In this document: positions 52,397 through 61,893 of the stretch, piece by piece
Layout of the letters: each line of letters opens with the position of its first letter
Position numbering within the stretch: the stretch's first letter is position 1
Translations under genes and position numbers: made by a program
The notes under the pieces: model-generated
Seen by the model: the letters and a program-made list of their open reading frames with translations, nothing else
Databases searched by the model: none
Told to the model about the DNA's origin: nothing
DNA from: JAUZRW01 sp964549915
GTDB taxonomy: Bacteria > Chloroflexota > Anaerolineae > Aggregatilineales > Phototrophicaceae
Length of the DNA stretch: 64,000 nt
NCBI GenBank assembly: GCA_964549915.1
Contig: CAZJWX010000002.1
Location: forward strand, 62,001-126,000
Reading direction: 5' to 3'

Positions 52397-53353
52397 ATGG
52401 GTGCTGTAGATTGTTCGATCATCATTGTGAGCTGGAATGTGGCGGATTTGCTGGCAGCCTGCATCGACAGCATCCTCGCGTCACCTGTGGCGATCAATGA
52501 ACCTGACGGGGAGAAACCCGTCGTAGAGATCATCGTTGTGGATTCCGCCAGCAGCGACCAGACCGTGCCCATGCTGGAAGAACGTTATCCCCAGGTGCGT
52601 TTACTGGCGCAAGAAGAGAACGTGGGCTACACGCGGGGCAACAACATCGGCCTGGAAACAGCGCGGGGACGCCATCTCTTCCTGCTCAACCCGGATACGG
52701 AACTTCTTGGTGATGCCCTGCCTACGATGATCGCCTATCTCGATGCTCATCCGCGAGTTGGCATTCTGGGGCCGCACACGCTCAATCCGGATCGCAGCAC
52801 TCAGTCCACGCGCCGCCGCTTCCCAACGCAGACGTTGGCGTTCTTCGAAAGCACATGGCTGCAACCCTATGCGCCGCAAGACATGCTGGATCGTTTCTAT
52901 GTGAAAGACGCCCCGGACGACGGAGTTTACCAGGTGGATTGGGTGCAGGGTTCGGCGCTGTTGGCGCGGCGCGAAGTCTATGAAGCGATCGGTGGGTTGG
53001 ATCCGGGCTATGTGATGTTCTTTGAGGAAACTGACTGGTGTAGGCAGGCCAAGGATGCGGGCTGGCAGGTGATCTACCTGGGGACGGCACAGGTGATCCA
53101 CTACGGCGGTCAGAGCACCGATCAAGTCGGCGCGTACAAGCACATCTACTTCCAGGAAAGCAAACTGCGCTATTTCCGCAAGTATCACGGCGCGACGTTC
53201 GCCGCCCTGCTGCGCATCTTCCTACTGGCGAATTATTGGGTGCAACTCCTGCTGGAAGGCGCGAAAGGGCTGGTCGGGCACAAACGCGACCTGCGTCGGG
53301 AGCGCGTGCAGACCTACTGGCAGGTCATCCGCAGCGGCTTGAGAGTATCGTAA
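52397..53353 (+). CDS. Glycosyltransferase family 2 (rhamnosyltransferase-like)
   Basis: 318 residues of the GT-A fold. The N-terminal SIIIVSWNVADLLAACIDSI, the metal-binding LLNPDTELL and a C-terminal SALLARREVYEAIGGLDPGYVMFFEETDWC segment are typical of WcaA-like rhamnosyl- or mannosyl-transferases. It likely adds a sugar to a lipid-linked glycan at the inner membrane face. GAGG precedes the ATG at 52397 by 8 bases. It is the first gene of a five-gene coupled operon that ends with an O-antigen-ligase-like gene. Confidence 0.88.
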   Translation: MGAVDCSIIIVSWNVADLLAACIDSILASPVAINEPDGEKPVVEIIVVDSASSDQTVPMLEERYPQVRLLAQEENVGYTRGNNIGLETARGRHLFLLNPDTELLGDALPTMIAYLDAHPRVGILGPHTLNPDRSTQSTRRRFPTQTLAFFESTWLQPYAPQDMLDRFYVKDAPDDGVYQVDWVQGSALLARREVYEAIGGLDPGYVMFFEETDWCRQAKDAGWQVIYLGTAQVIHYGGQSTDQVGAYKHIYFQESKLRYFRKYHGATFAALLRIFLLANYWVQLLLEGAKGLVGHKRDLRRERVQTYWQVIRSGLRVS

Positions 53354-54484
53354 ATGCGCATTGGCTTGATCACAGGCGAATATCCCCACATGCAGGGTGG
53401 TGTTGCAGCTTATACGCATCTGCTGGCGCAAAAGCTTGACGAACGCGGACACGAAGTCTTCTTGTTGGCCAGCAAGGGAGCACAGCAGCAGCAGCCCACG
53501 CTGCCTCTGACACGTATCCGTCATTGGGGGATGGGAATCTTGACGACCGTTCCGGGCTGGGCGCAGCAACATCGGCTGGACATTCTCAACCTGCAATTCC
53601 AGACGGCGGCATTTCAGATGTCGCCCTGGGTGCATTTCCTGCCGCAGACGACGCAGACACCCTTCGTCACGACATTTCACGACCTGCGCTTCCCGTATTT
53701 GTTCCCGAAGGCGGGTGCCCTGCGAGATTGGATCGTGATGCATCTGGCGCGCACGTCGGACGGAACCATCGTCACCAATGCAGAAGACCAGCAGCGCCTC
53801 GCCCACTTGCCACAAATTGCCATGATTCCCATCGGCAGCAATATCGCGTTGGAGCCACTGCCTGCCGAAGCGCACAATCAATGGCGCGAACAAGCCGGAG
53901 CCGCTGAAGATGATTTTCTATTGGCACACTTCGGCTTTCTGAATCACAGCAAGGGCGTGGATACGCTGCTGCGTGCGCTGGCGCAACTGGACGAGCGGAT
54001 CAAGCTGGTGATGGTCGGGGAGCGCATCGGAGCGTCGGACGCCACGAACGCAGCCTACGCCAGACAAATCGACGCTCTGGTTGCGTCTCTGGGGCTGGAG
54101 GGGCGCGTCACCTGGACGGGAGCCGCGCCAGCCCATGAAATCAGCGCCTATCTTCAGGCGGCGGATGCCGTCGTTCTGCCGTACCGGGACGGCGCATCGT
54201 ATCGGCGGGGGACGCTGCTGGCGGCCATTGAACAAGAAGCAGCCATCATCAGCACGACGCCACGAGTACCTGTGACCGATTTCATCTCCGGGGAGAATAT
54301 GCTGCTGACCGTACCTGAGAATCCCACCGCGCTCGCCGAAGCGATCCAGAATCTGTACGAGTCACCGGACGTACGACAGCAGTTGCAGCGGGGCGCGGCG
54401 GCCTTACGCAACCGCTTCGACTGGGATCACATCACGGAGCAAACGCTGGGATTCTACGAGCGTGTGCGGGAGGCAGCACGATGA
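53354..54484 (+). CDS. Glycosyltransferase family 4
   Basis: 376 residues of GT-B fold. The N-terminal GEYPHMQGGVAAYTHLLAQ (acceptor Gly loop) and the C-terminal nucleotide-sugar site (ADAVVLPYRDGASYRRGTLLAAIEQEAAIIST) are visible. It is a retaining GT4 enzyme, typically mannosyl-, glucosyl- or N-acetylglucosaminyl-transferase. Its ATG directly follows the GT2 stop codon, so translation is coupled. Donor and acceptor are not predictable, but GDP-deoxyhexose from rmd-gmd upstream is an attractive guess. Confidence 0.9.
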   Translation: MRIGLITGEYPHMQGGVAAYTHLLAQKLDERGHEVFLLASKGAQQQQPTLPLTRIRHWGMGILTTVPGWAQQHRLDILNLQFQTAAFQMSPWVHFLPQTTQTPFVTTFHDLRFPYLFPKAGALRDWIVMHLARTSDGTIVTNAEDQQRLAHLPQIAMIPIGSNIALEPLPAEAHNQWREQAGAAEDDFLLAHFGFLNHSKGVDTLLRALAQLDERIKLVMVGERIGASDATNAAYARQIDALVASLGLEGRVTWTGAAPAHEISAYLQAADAVVLPYRDGASYRRGTLLAAIEQEAAIISTTPRVPVTDFISGENMLLTVPENPTALAEAIQNLYESPDVRQQLQRGAAALRNRFDWDHITEQTLGFYERVREAAR

Positions 54485-56718
54485 AAGCTCCCCGCCACCT
54501 CGCGCTGTACATCATCCTGGCGCTGTACCTGTGCATGGGTAGCATGTATGCCTTGCTCAATCCGCTCTGGGAAGCGCCCGATGAGGTTTACCACTTCGCC
54601 ATGGTGCAGCACCTCGCAACAAGCGGCCTGCAACTGCCGTCACAGGAACCCGGTACGGTCGGCCTGTGGAACCAGGAAGGCAACCAACCCCCGCTGTATT
54701 ACTTGATCGGTGCTGTTCTCATCGCAGGAGTGGACACCTCGGACATCCAGGAGACCCTGCGCTTCAACCCGCACGCCAACATCGGCCATTACCAACCAGA
54801 CGGCAACGCCAACCGCATCGTGCATCGTCCTGAAGCCGAACGTTTCCCGGGCGAAGGCAGCGTACTCGCAGCCTACATCCTGCGCTTTTACTCGCTGCTA
54901 CTGGGCGCGGGAACCGTCACTGCGACCTATTTCCTGGCGCGAATGCTCTTCCCGCAGATGCCGACACTCGCTGTAGGCGCGGCGGCGCTCAATGCCTTCC
55001 TGCCCATGTTCCTCTACATCAGCGCGGCAGTGAACAACGACAACCTCTCCAATTTCATCGGCAACAGCGCGATTCTGCTGCTGTCGGCGCTGTTGCTGGG
55101 GAAAGTCAACGCTCACTGGCGAACTTACGTCCTGATTGGCGTTGTAGTTGGGGCGGGCTTACTGGCCAAGCTCAACCTGGGTTTGCTGATTCCGGCAGTG
55201 GCCTTTGTGCTACTGGTGGTCAGCCTGCGAGAGCGCGATTGGCGTCCCTTTTTCTTGGGTGGTGTCATTTCCGGAGGCATCACCATCGCAATGGCGGGGT
55301 GGTGGTACTGGCGCAACTGGCAGCTCTTCGGCGACCCAACCGGGCTGGATCGTTTCCTCGATATTGTGGGGCGGCGCGTGAGTCCCGCCTCGCTCGCGCA
55401 GTTGTGGACAGAGCGCGACAGCTTCATCCGCACCTTCTGGGGATTGTTCGGCAACATCAACGTACCGATGAGTGATCCGGCTTATCTCGTGCTGAACGTG
55501 CTGGGTGGATTGGCACTGCTCGGAGGGCTGATCTTCGTCATCCGCTATGTAACGCACAAGCAACACACGATTTACCAGAAACTCGCCCTGCTGCTGGTGA
55601 CGCTGTGGCCTGTGGCGGTCTTCATGGCCTTCCTGCGCTGGACGAGCATCACACCTGCTTCTCAGGGGCGGCTGGTCTATGGGGCGATTTCGGCTCTGGC
55701 GCTGCTGGCGCTGCTGGGTGTGGCCGGCTGGCTTCCCACACGCCTGCGCCGATTCGCCGCTGGTGGCGCAGTAACAGCTCTCTTTGCACTGGCGATCAGC
55801 CAACCCGCCCTGACCATCGCCCCGGCTTATGCCCAGCCTGCCCAAATCGAAGCGGATGAAGCGCTGGCTGTCTTCGAGGCGGATACGGGCGCAATCAGCG
55901 TGACGAGGATCGACATCACAGATGATACTGTGCCCACCGGAAGTTACCTGCACTTCACCGTCGATTTCAGCGTGCAGGAGCGCTTCAACCGGGATTGGAG
56001 CCTCTTCGTGCATCTGGTCTCCCCGGAAGGGATCATCATCGCACAGCGCGATGTCTACCCCGGCGGCGGCAGTCTGGCGACATCCGACCTCGCGGTGGGA
56101 CGCGCATGGGAAAACGCAATCGCTGTCTGGATCCCGGAAACAGCCTATACGCCACAGACTCTGGAGGTGCGGCTGGGCTGGTATCATCTGCCGAGCGGCG
56201 AACGCATGCGGCTCAGCGCTGATAGCGCGGATGATGAAGAGATGTGGCCCCTGGGACAGGTGACAATCCAGCCGCGACCCACTGACCTCGATGTACCCAA
56301 TCCACAGGATGTCAATTTCGGCGGCCTGATTGAACTGGTGGGCTACGACATCAGCGACTTGCAGACGACTTCTGGCGAAACGCTGGAATTGACGCTCTAC
56401 TGGCGGGCGCTGCGCCCCATCACACAGGATTACGTCGTCTTCGCCAACGTCCTCGATCCGGCAACCGTCACCAAGTATGCCGAGAGCAACGCCATGCCCG
56501 CGAATTGGACTCGCCCGACATCGACCTGGGATGTGGGCGAAATCATCAGCGACACGCATTCCCTGACGGTCACTGGTGAGGCCACGCCGGGAGTCTACCC
56601 CATCGAGATTGGGCTGTATTTGCAGGAAGAAGGCTTCCCGCGCCTGGATGTATTGGGGACATACCAGAATTTCCTGCGCCTGACGGCGATTCGCATCCTG
56701 GCGGAGGATGATTCATGA
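54481..56718 (+). CDS. GT-C-like polytopic membrane protein (DUF2142/GT39-like)
   Basis: 745 residues. The first ~455 carry about ten to twelve membrane helices with an early external loop containing EAPDEVYHFAMVQHLA and GNQPPLYYLIGA, the acidic motif of polyprenyl-phosphate-dependent glycosyltransferases. Residues about 460-745 form an extracytoplasmic beta-rich region. It may transfer a sugar from a lipid carrier outside the membrane. The exact family is uncertain. Overlaps the GT4 gene by 4 bases and the YfhO gene by 4 bases. Confidence 0.75.
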   Translation: MKAPRHLALYIILALYLCMGSMYALLNPLWEAPDEVYHFAMVQHLATSGLQLPSQEPGTVGLWNQEGNQPPLYYLIGAVLIAGVDTSDIQETLRFNPHANIGHYQPDGNANRIVHRPEAERFPGEGSVLAAYILRFYSLLLGAGTVTATYFLARMLFPQMPTLAVGAAALNAFLPMFLYISAAVNNDNLSNFIGNSAILLLSALLLGKVNAHWRTYVLIGVVVGAGLLAKLNLGLLIPAVAFVLLVVSLRERDWRPFFLGGVISGGITIAMAGWWYWRNWQLFGDPTGLDRFLDIVGRRVSPASLAQLWTERDSFIRTFWGLFGNINVPMSDPAYLVLNVLGGLALLGGLIFVIRYVTHKQHTIYQKLALLLVTLWPVAVFMAFLRWTSITPASQGRLVYGAISALALLALLGVAGWLPTRLRRFAAGGAVTALFALAISQPALTIAPAYAQPAQIEADEALAVFEADTGAISVTRIDITDDTVPTGSYLHFTVDFSVQERFNRDWSLFVHLVSPEGIIIAQRDVYPGGGSLATSDLAVGRAWENAIAVWIPETAYTPQTLEVRLGWYHLPSGERMRLSADSADDEEMWPLGQVTIQPRPTDLDVPNPQDVNFGGLIELVGYDISDLQTTSGETLELTLYWRALRPITQDYVVFANVLDPATVTKYAESNAMPANWTRPTSTWDVGEIISDTHSLTVTGEATPGVYPIEIGLYLQEEGFPRLDVLGTYQNFLRLTAIRILAEDDS

Positions 56719-58964
56719 GCCGATTGTTGCGTTCGAACGATCTACGCGCCGCAGTGCTGCTGGTTTTGCTGTGGCTGCTGTTCTTCTGGCGGCTGCTGAC
56801 TCCGGTTGCAGCAGATCAAGCTGCATTTCAGGAGGGCGATTTTTCGGGGCAGTTCGTGGCCTTCGCGGCCTACCAGTACGAGCGTCTGGCTGGCGGCGAG
56901 ATTCCGCTCTGGAATCCCTATAACAACGGCGGCCTGCCCTTCATCGCCGACCCGCAGGCGGCGGTCTTCTATCCCCCACGCCTGCTGACAATGGGTCTGA
57001 GCGTCATCACAGGCGACTTCTCTTACGGGGCACTGCAATTGGAGGCCATCGCGCATGTGCTGGCCTATTCGCTGCTGGTGTACGCCTTCCTGCGCCGCTT
57101 GCTGAAGGGTCACCCCGGCAGTATGTACGGGGCTGTCATCGGGGCAGTGGTCGCGGCCTATGGCGGCTTCATCGCGGGCTATCCAATGCTGCAACTCGCG
57201 ATTCTGGAAGGTGCAATCTGGCTGCCACTGGGCGCCCTGGGCATCCTGGAAGCGACTCGCGAACGGCTGCGCATCCCCTGGTTGGCGCTGGCGGGATTCG
57301 CATTAGGGTTGTCCTGGCTGGCGGGACACTCGCAGACCAGCTGGTTTGCGACCTACCTGCTGGTGGCATGGCTGGCCTATCGCGTTTTTGTGGCGCGGCT
57401 GGGCTGGCGCGTATTCTTCGGCGGGTTGAGCTTCTTCGGGTTGGTCACCTTTGGCGTGACGGCAATCACCCTGCTCCCCGGACTCGAATATCTGCGGCTG
57501 GCCTCTCGCAGCGACCTGGGCTATGCGGCGAAAGGCAACGGGTTCCCGCTGCAAGATGTGGCGCAGTTCGTCTTCCCCGGTATGGTGAGCCTCTTCTCTC
57601 CGCTGTATGTCGGGGTTCCCACGCTGCTGCTGATCTTCGCCGCCGTGCGCTATCGCGTTGTGACGAGCCGTTTCTGGCTGGGAAGCGGAATCATCGGCCT
57701 GCTGCTGAGCTTCGGCGCGAATACCGCCTTTTACCCGGCGCTCTATAACCTGGTGCCGGGATTGCGCTTCTTCCGGGGGCAGGAACGCGCAGCAATGCTT
57801 GTGGCCTTCAGCCTGGCGATGCTGGCGGGCCTGGGTGCGGCGAAACTCGCGGCGTGGTCATCGGATGAGGATGCCCGCCCCCTGCGTCACGCGGGTTGGA
57901 TACTGCTGGCGCTCGTCGGCGGTTTGACGGCTTTGTTTCTGGCGGGCTGGCTGGGGCAGGTCGGCGAAGGGTTTGGCGCGGTTATCGGCACGGCGGTATT
58001 CAGCGCGGTGTTGATTACCGCTGCCGGGTTGCTTGTGCGCTATCACACTCGACAGCCCCAACGCTGGATTCTGGCGGCGCTGGCAATTGTGATCGTGTTT
58101 GATCTCTTCAGCACGAATATGGACTCAGATGCGGTCTATGAGGATGTTCCCGCGACTGAGCAGCTCCCGGCGGATCCGCCGCCGCTGGTGCAGGCCGCGC
58201 TGCAAGCCGATGCCGCACAGCCCTTCCGCGTCGATGGCTTCCGTGGCCTGGAAGCCAACTACGGCAGCCTGTACGGGATCCTGGACATGCGCGGGATCAG
58301 CCCGTTGTTCTTCCAGCCTGCGCAAGAAATCATCTACCGCGACTACATCAACAATCCGCTGGCCTGGGAATTATTCGCTGTGCGCTATATCTACAGCGAG
58401 CGAGATCGCTTCGACAGCGTAGAAACGCGGGTCATAGCGGAAGGTATGGATCGACGAGGGCGGGTGTACCTGCACGAGATTCTCGATCCGCGCCCCTTCG
58501 CCCATCTGGTATATCGGGCGGACGTTGTGGACAGTGACGCATTCGCCCGTGCCCTGCTGGATGACCCGCGCTACGATCCACGCCAGAGCGCGATCTTGTC
58601 AGGTGATCCGGGGTTGCAATTGCCCGATACCGCGCCAGAAGAGGCCATCGCGACCATCGAGACTTTTTCGCCCGAACGCTTCACAGTGCGGGTAGATACG
58701 CCCGAAAATGCCATCCTCACACTGGCGCATGTGGATTACCCCGGTTGGCAGGCGACAATCAACGGCACCCCCCTGCCAATCCTACGCGCTTACAGTGCCC
58801 TGACAGCGGTGGCTGTACCTGCGGGAGAGCATACCATCGACTTCACATATGATCCCCTGAGCTACCAAATCGGCGCGATCCTCAGCCTTTTCACCTGGGG
58901 CGGGCTGGCTATACTGGCAGCGGTGCAGCTACTACTCCAGATCCGACGCAGCAACGAGGAATGA
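56715..58964 (+). CDS. YfhO-family membrane protein
   Basis: 749 residues with about twelve membrane helices. An early loop has GEIPLWNPYNNGGLPFIAD, and a C-terminal beta domain ends YPGWQATINGTPLPILRAY, VPAGEHTIDFTYDP, followed by a last membrane helix. That arrangement matches YfhO proteins, which glycosylate wall polymers in Firmicutes. Here it probably modifies the polymer made by this operon or helps with its export. It is coupled to both neighbours (4-base overlap upstream, 4-base gap downstream). Confidence 0.8.
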   Translation: MSRLLRSNDLRAAVLLVLLWLLFFWRLLTPVAADQAAFQEGDFSGQFVAFAAYQYERLAGGEIPLWNPYNNGGLPFIADPQAAVFYPPRLLTMGLSVITGDFSYGALQLEAIAHVLAYSLLVYAFLRRLLKGHPGSMYGAVIGAVVAAYGGFIAGYPMLQLAILEGAIWLPLGALGILEATRERLRIPWLALAGFALGLSWLAGHSQTSWFATYLLVAWLAYRVFVARLGWRVFFGGLSFFGLVTFGVTAITLLPGLEYLRLASRSDLGYAAKGNGFPLQDVAQFVFPGMVSLFSPLYVGVPTLLLIFAAVRYRVVTSRFWLGSGIIGLLLSFGANTAFYPALYNLVPGLRFFRGQERAAMLVAFSLAMLAGLGAAKLAAWSSDEDARPLRHAGWILLALVGGLTALFLAGWLGQVGEGFGAVIGTAVFSAVLITAAGLLVRYHTRQPQRWILAALAIVIVFDLFSTNMDSDAVYEDVPATEQLPADPPPLVQAALQADAAQPFRVDGFRGLEANYGSLYGILDMRGISPLFFQPAQEIIYRDYINNPLAWELFAVRYIYSERDRFDSVETRVIAEGMDRRGRVYLHEILDPRPFAHLVYRADVVDSDAFARALLDDPRYDPRQSAILSGDPGLQLPDTAPEEAIATIETFSPERFTVRVDTPENAILTLAHVDYPGWQATINGTPLPILRAYSALTAVAVPAGEHTIDFTYDPLSYQIGAILSLFTWGGLAILAAVQLLLQIRRSNEE

Positions 58965-58968
58965 CGCC

Positions 58969-60444
58969 ATGCAATCACCAGCCGCACAACAGTTCAAACA
59001 ATGGGTTGTCTCGCTAGATCAGCGGGTATTCGCGGTTGGCCTGGGACTGATCGTCGGCATCCTGGGAGGCCTCCTCGGTTTGCTGCTGGCGCTGGTCGGC
59101 CCGGCGCTGACGCTGGCAGGGCTGGCAGGCGCATTATTGGCGCTCTATGTGCTGACCGATGTGCGTGCGGCGCTCTTCGGCGTGCTGGCGGTGATGATCC
59201 TGCTCCCGTTCGGCACCTTCCCGGTGGACATCGGCATCACCCCGACGCTGCTCGATCTCGCCCTGGGGGCCTTCATCGTGGTCTACCTGCTGCAATGGAT
59301 GCGCGGCGCGCGGCGAAACCTGCAACTGTCCCCGATCCATGCCTTGCTCGTCCTCTACGTGATGTGGCTGATCTTCGCCTTCTTCATGGGGATGCGCTAC
59401 GGCAGCCCCAGCGCGACGACACTGCGACAATTCGCTTCGACCTTGCTCAGCATCAGCATGGCCTTCATCCTGGTGGATTTGCTGCGCAATCCGTTAGCAT
59501 TGCGCCGGATGCTGCTGGCGATCATGCTGTTGGTCGGCGTGCAAGCGCTGATTGCCATCGGCCTTTTCGTGCTGCCTGACCCCACTGCCGAAGCGATCCT
59601 GGTTCAGCTCTCGCGCATTGGCTACCCGGCGGGTGGCGTCATCCGCTACATTGAATCCAACCCGGCACTGGGCGAACGCGCCATTGGCACCTGGGTCGAT
59701 CCAAATTCACTCGGTGGGCTGCTGGCGGTGGGTGGCGCACTGATGGCTCCGCAACTGTTCGCACGTAAGCCGATCCTGGGGCATCGTGCGTTGGCCTTCA
59801 TTCTGCTCGCTGTAATTGCCCTGGCGCTGATCCTCACCTCGTCGCGGGCGTCCTTTCTGGCGTTCTCCTCGGCGCTGGTGGTGATCGTCATCGCACGCTA
59901 CCGTCGCTACATCCCGCTGCTGCTCCTCGTCGGCAGTCTGTTCTTGCTGCTACCACAGACGCAGAATTACATCGACCGCATTTTCCAGGCATTCCAGGGG
60001 GCTGATCTGGCGACGCAGATGCGCATCGGTGAATGGACGGATTCACTCAATTTGATCCAGAATTATCCCGTATTCGGTATCGGCTTCACCGGAACTCCCA
60101 CGCGCGATGTCTACACGGATGTCGCCAACATGTACCTGATTATGGCGAACCAGATCGGCATTACGGGCGTCATCATCTTCTTGATCGCGATGGGGGGCAT
60201 CTTCCTCTACGGCTATCGCGCCTGGCAGTTCGTCCGGCACAGCGCTGAATGGGATGCACTGCACCTCGGTTGCCAGATCGCGCTGATGACAGCCCTCGTC
60301 AATGCAGTCGCCGATTTGTACTTCTTCCGGCTGGATTTCCAGGCACCGATCACCTGGTTCTGGATCACCGTCGCGCTGGCAATCACGAGTTCGCGGCTGA
60401 TTCTGGCAGAGCACGCGGAACCCACCGTTGCGAAACGAGGCTGA
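58969..60444 (+). CDS. O-antigen ligase / polymerase-like membrane protein
   Basis: 491 residues with about twelve membrane helices and a large external loop between late helices. The conserved Wzy_C/O-antigen ligase region includes GTWVDPNSLGGLLAVGGALM, LTSSRASFLAFSSAL, RIGEWTDSLNLIQNYPVFGIGFTG. These proteins join or polymerise lipid-linked glycans outside the membrane. Whether it ligates to a lipid core (unlikely in a monoderm Chloroflexota) or polymerises a surface glycan is open. It is the last gene of the operon; the rpsF promoter starts within its final codons. Confidence 0.85.
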   Translation: MQSPAAQQFKQWVVSLDQRVFAVGLGLIVGILGGLLGLLLALVGPALTLAGLAGALLALYVLTDVRAALFGVLAVMILLPFGTFPVDIGITPTLLDLALGAFIVVYLLQWMRGARRNLQLSPIHALLVLYVMWLIFAFFMGMRYGSPSATTLRQFASTLLSISMAFILVDLLRNPLALRRMLLAIMLLVGVQALIAIGLFVLPDPTAEAILVQLSRIGYPAGGVIRYIESNPALGERAIGTWVDPNSLGGLLAVGGALMAPQLFARKPILGHRALAFILLAVIALALILTSSRASFLAFSSALVVIVIARYRRYIPLLLLVGSLFLLLPQTQNYIDRIFQAFQGADLATQMRIGEWTDSLNLIQNYPVFGIGFTGTPTRDVYTDVANMYLIMANQIGITGVIIFLIAMGGIFLYGYRAWQFVRHSAEWDALHLGCQIALMTALVNAVADLYFFRLDFQAPITWFWITVALAITSSRLILAEHAEPTVAKRG

Positions 60445-60456
60445 ATCCTCTATAGT
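60428..60456 (+). promoter_or_regulatory. Promoter of rpsF-ssb-rpsR
   Basis: TTGCGA (60428-60433), a 17-base spacer and TATAGT (60451-60456). The -35 lies inside the O-antigen ligase coding end. The leader is about 100 bases. Confidence 0.65.
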
Positions 60457-60505
60457 GCGGCGGTTATATTCTAAACAGACGCGATCAACCACAACTTTCC
60501 GCTCC

Positions 60506-60537
60506 ATGTAGTGCGCTGGCACAAAATGGGGCTACAT
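60506..60537 (+). promoter_or_regulatory. Inverted repeats in the rpsF leader
   Basis: ATGTAG (60506-60511) and CTACAT (60532-60537) can pair in the mRNA; nearer the start, GGAG (60547-60550) and CTCC (60554-60557) can pair across the ribosome-binding site. S6:S18 autoregulatory leader elements occur in many bacteria, but I could not identify the consensus here. Confidence 0.35.
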
Positions 60538-60563
60538 TCGTGGGAAGGAGATACTCCAACACT

Positions 60564-60920
60564 ATGAAACGCTCATACGAAATTCCTGTTATCTTTCGTA
60601 ATCTCGGTTCGGAAGAAGAGATGCAGCAGGCCGTTGACCAGGTCGTGGCCTGGATCGAGAACAGCAATGAAATGGAAGATCCGGGCAACGTCACACGCAT
60701 CGACCGCACCCGCCTGGGTCGCCGCCGCCTGGCCTACGAAATTGACGGGCAGCGCGAAGGGTTTTATGTCCTCTTCTACGCCGATATTGATGCCGCTCAC
60801 CTGACTGAACTGGAACTGAACCTCAAGCTCTACGACCCGGTCTTGCGCCATATGGTCGTGCGTGACGAAAACCCCACGACCAAGTCCGAAGAGAAGGAAG
60901 CCGACAGCGACAGCGAATGA
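60564..60920 (+). CDS. rpsF: 30S ribosomal protein S6
   Basis: 118 residues, a typical S6 (MKRSYEIPVIFRNLGSEEEMQQAVDQV; RRLAYEIDGQREGFYVLFYAD), with an acidic C-terminal tail. It binds S18 on the 30S platform. The AAGGAG lies 13 bases before the ATG, longer than usual; a small hairpin (GGAG-ATA-CTCC) between them could shorten or block it. First gene of rpsF-ssb-rpsR. Confidence 0.95.
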   Translation: MKRSYEIPVIFRNLGSEEEMQQAVDQVVAWIENSNEMEDPGNVTRIDRTRLGRRRLAYEIDGQREGFYVLFYADIDAAHLTELELNLKLYDPVLRHMVVRDENPTTKSEEKEADSDSE

Positions 60921-61001
60921 CGTTGTGGTCTACGCTATAATGTTCCCTGTCTTTGGTCGGAAGAAGAGCAACCGCCAGCCGAAAGTTAGGGAAGGTACAG
61001 T

Positions 61002-61391
61002 ATGGGACGGGGACTGAACAAAGTCATGATTATCGGCAACGTCGGACGCGACCCGGAAATGCGCTACACCCCCAGTGGGCGTCCGGTCACCAGTTTCAGC
61101 GTTGCCACCAGCCGCACCTGGACATCCGCCGAAGGCGAACGCCACGAAGAGACCGAATGGTTCAACGTGGTCGCCTGGGGGAACCTGGCGGAGATCTGCA
61201 AGAGTCACCTTGCCAAAGGGCAACTGGTATATGTGGAAGGCCGCCTGCAAACACGCGGATGGGAAGATGAGAGCGGTAAGCGGCATTTCCGGACAGAATT
61301 AGTCGCCAACGAGATGATCTTGCTGGGCGACCGCGCCGATACGCAAACGCACTGGCAAGACGACGATACACCTGACAGCTACGCATTCTAG
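61002..61391 (+). CDS. ssb: Single-stranded DNA-binding protein
   Basis: 129 residues with one OB fold (LNKVMIIGNVGRDPEMRYTPSG; WFNVVAWGNLAEIC; GQLVYVEGRLQTRGW). The C-terminal tail is short and ends DDDTPDSYAF, an acidic tip like the partner-binding end of other SSBs but with an atypical last four residues. It coats single-stranded DNA in replication and repair. Lies between rpsF and rpsR, the conserved arrangement. Confidence 0.95.
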   Translation: MGRGLNKVMIIGNVGRDPEMRYTPSGRPVTSFSVATSRTWTSAEGERHEETEWFNVVAWGNLAEICKSHLAKGQLVYVEGRLQTRGWEDESGKRHFRTELVANEMILLGDRADTQTHWQDDDTPDSYAF

Positions 61392-61421
61392 GCAACAGAC
61401 AAAGAACACGAGGAAAGCGCC

Positions 61422-61736
61422 ATGAGCGACGAGAACAACAACAACCGAGACGACAACAAATCCGAACGCGAAGAACGTCCGCGTCGTGGGCGCAGCGGTG
61501 GACGTGATCGCGGGGCATCCCCGCGCCCGCGCCGTCGTGGACGCAGCGAATACTGCCCTGACGGCAAGTGCTTCGATTACAAAGATGTCGAGACGTTGAT
61601 GCGCTACGTCAACGAAGTGGGGAAGATCAAACCGCGCCGCCAGACCGGCAACTGCGCACGCTGCCAACGTGAACTGGCACGCGAGATCAAGCGGGCGCGC
61701 TTCATTGCCCTGATGCCCTACGTCGAACGCGACTGA
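61422..61736 (+). CDS. rpsR: 30S ribosomal protein S18
   Basis: 104 residues, about 25-30 longer than usual. The conserved core is CFDYKDVETLMRYVNEVGKIKPRRQTGNCARCQRELAREIKRARFIALMPY. The extra N-terminus (residues 1-40) is an Arg/Gly/Asp-rich low-complexity tail (RPRRGRSGGRDRGASPRPRRRG). Cysteine pairs around CPDGKC and CARC suggest the zinc-binding (C+) form. The last gene of the trio; rplI does not follow. Confidence 0.94.
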   Translation: MSDENNNNRDDNKSEREERPRRGRSGGRDRGASPRPRRRGRSEYCPDGKCFDYKDVETLMRYVNEVGKIKPRRQTGNCARCQRELAREIKRARFIALMPYVERD

Positions 61737-61743
61737 GCGATGT

Positions 61744-61794
61744 TTTTGGGCGCGGCACTGGCTGGGCTGAACCCCGCGGAAGCTGCGCCCAAAA
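61744..61794 (+). terminator. Large inverted repeat after rpsR
   Basis: TTTTGGGCGC (61744-61753) and GCGCCCAAAA (61785-61794) are perfect 10-base arms with a 31-base loop, beginning 8 bases after the rpsR stop. There is no T tract after the repeat, so it may stabilise the 3' end or terminate by another means. Confidence 0.4.
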
Positions 61795-61893
61795 CGCCGT
61801 CTTTCACAGTAGCACACGGCCTACCCTATGGTATGATGAGGCCGTTTTGTTTTTCACAAGCAACATCTTCGCAACACGTATGAGGAGCTTCGC

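Noticed and set aside
55210..56559. Minus-strand frame of 449 codons
   Set aside because: Antisense to the GT-C membrane protein gene; composition explained by the complement of that gene.
60515..60540. Sigma-54 promoter (TGGCAC) before rpsF
   Set aside because: The -12 GC element is missing at the required spacing, and a better sigma-70 type promoter is present at 60428-60456.
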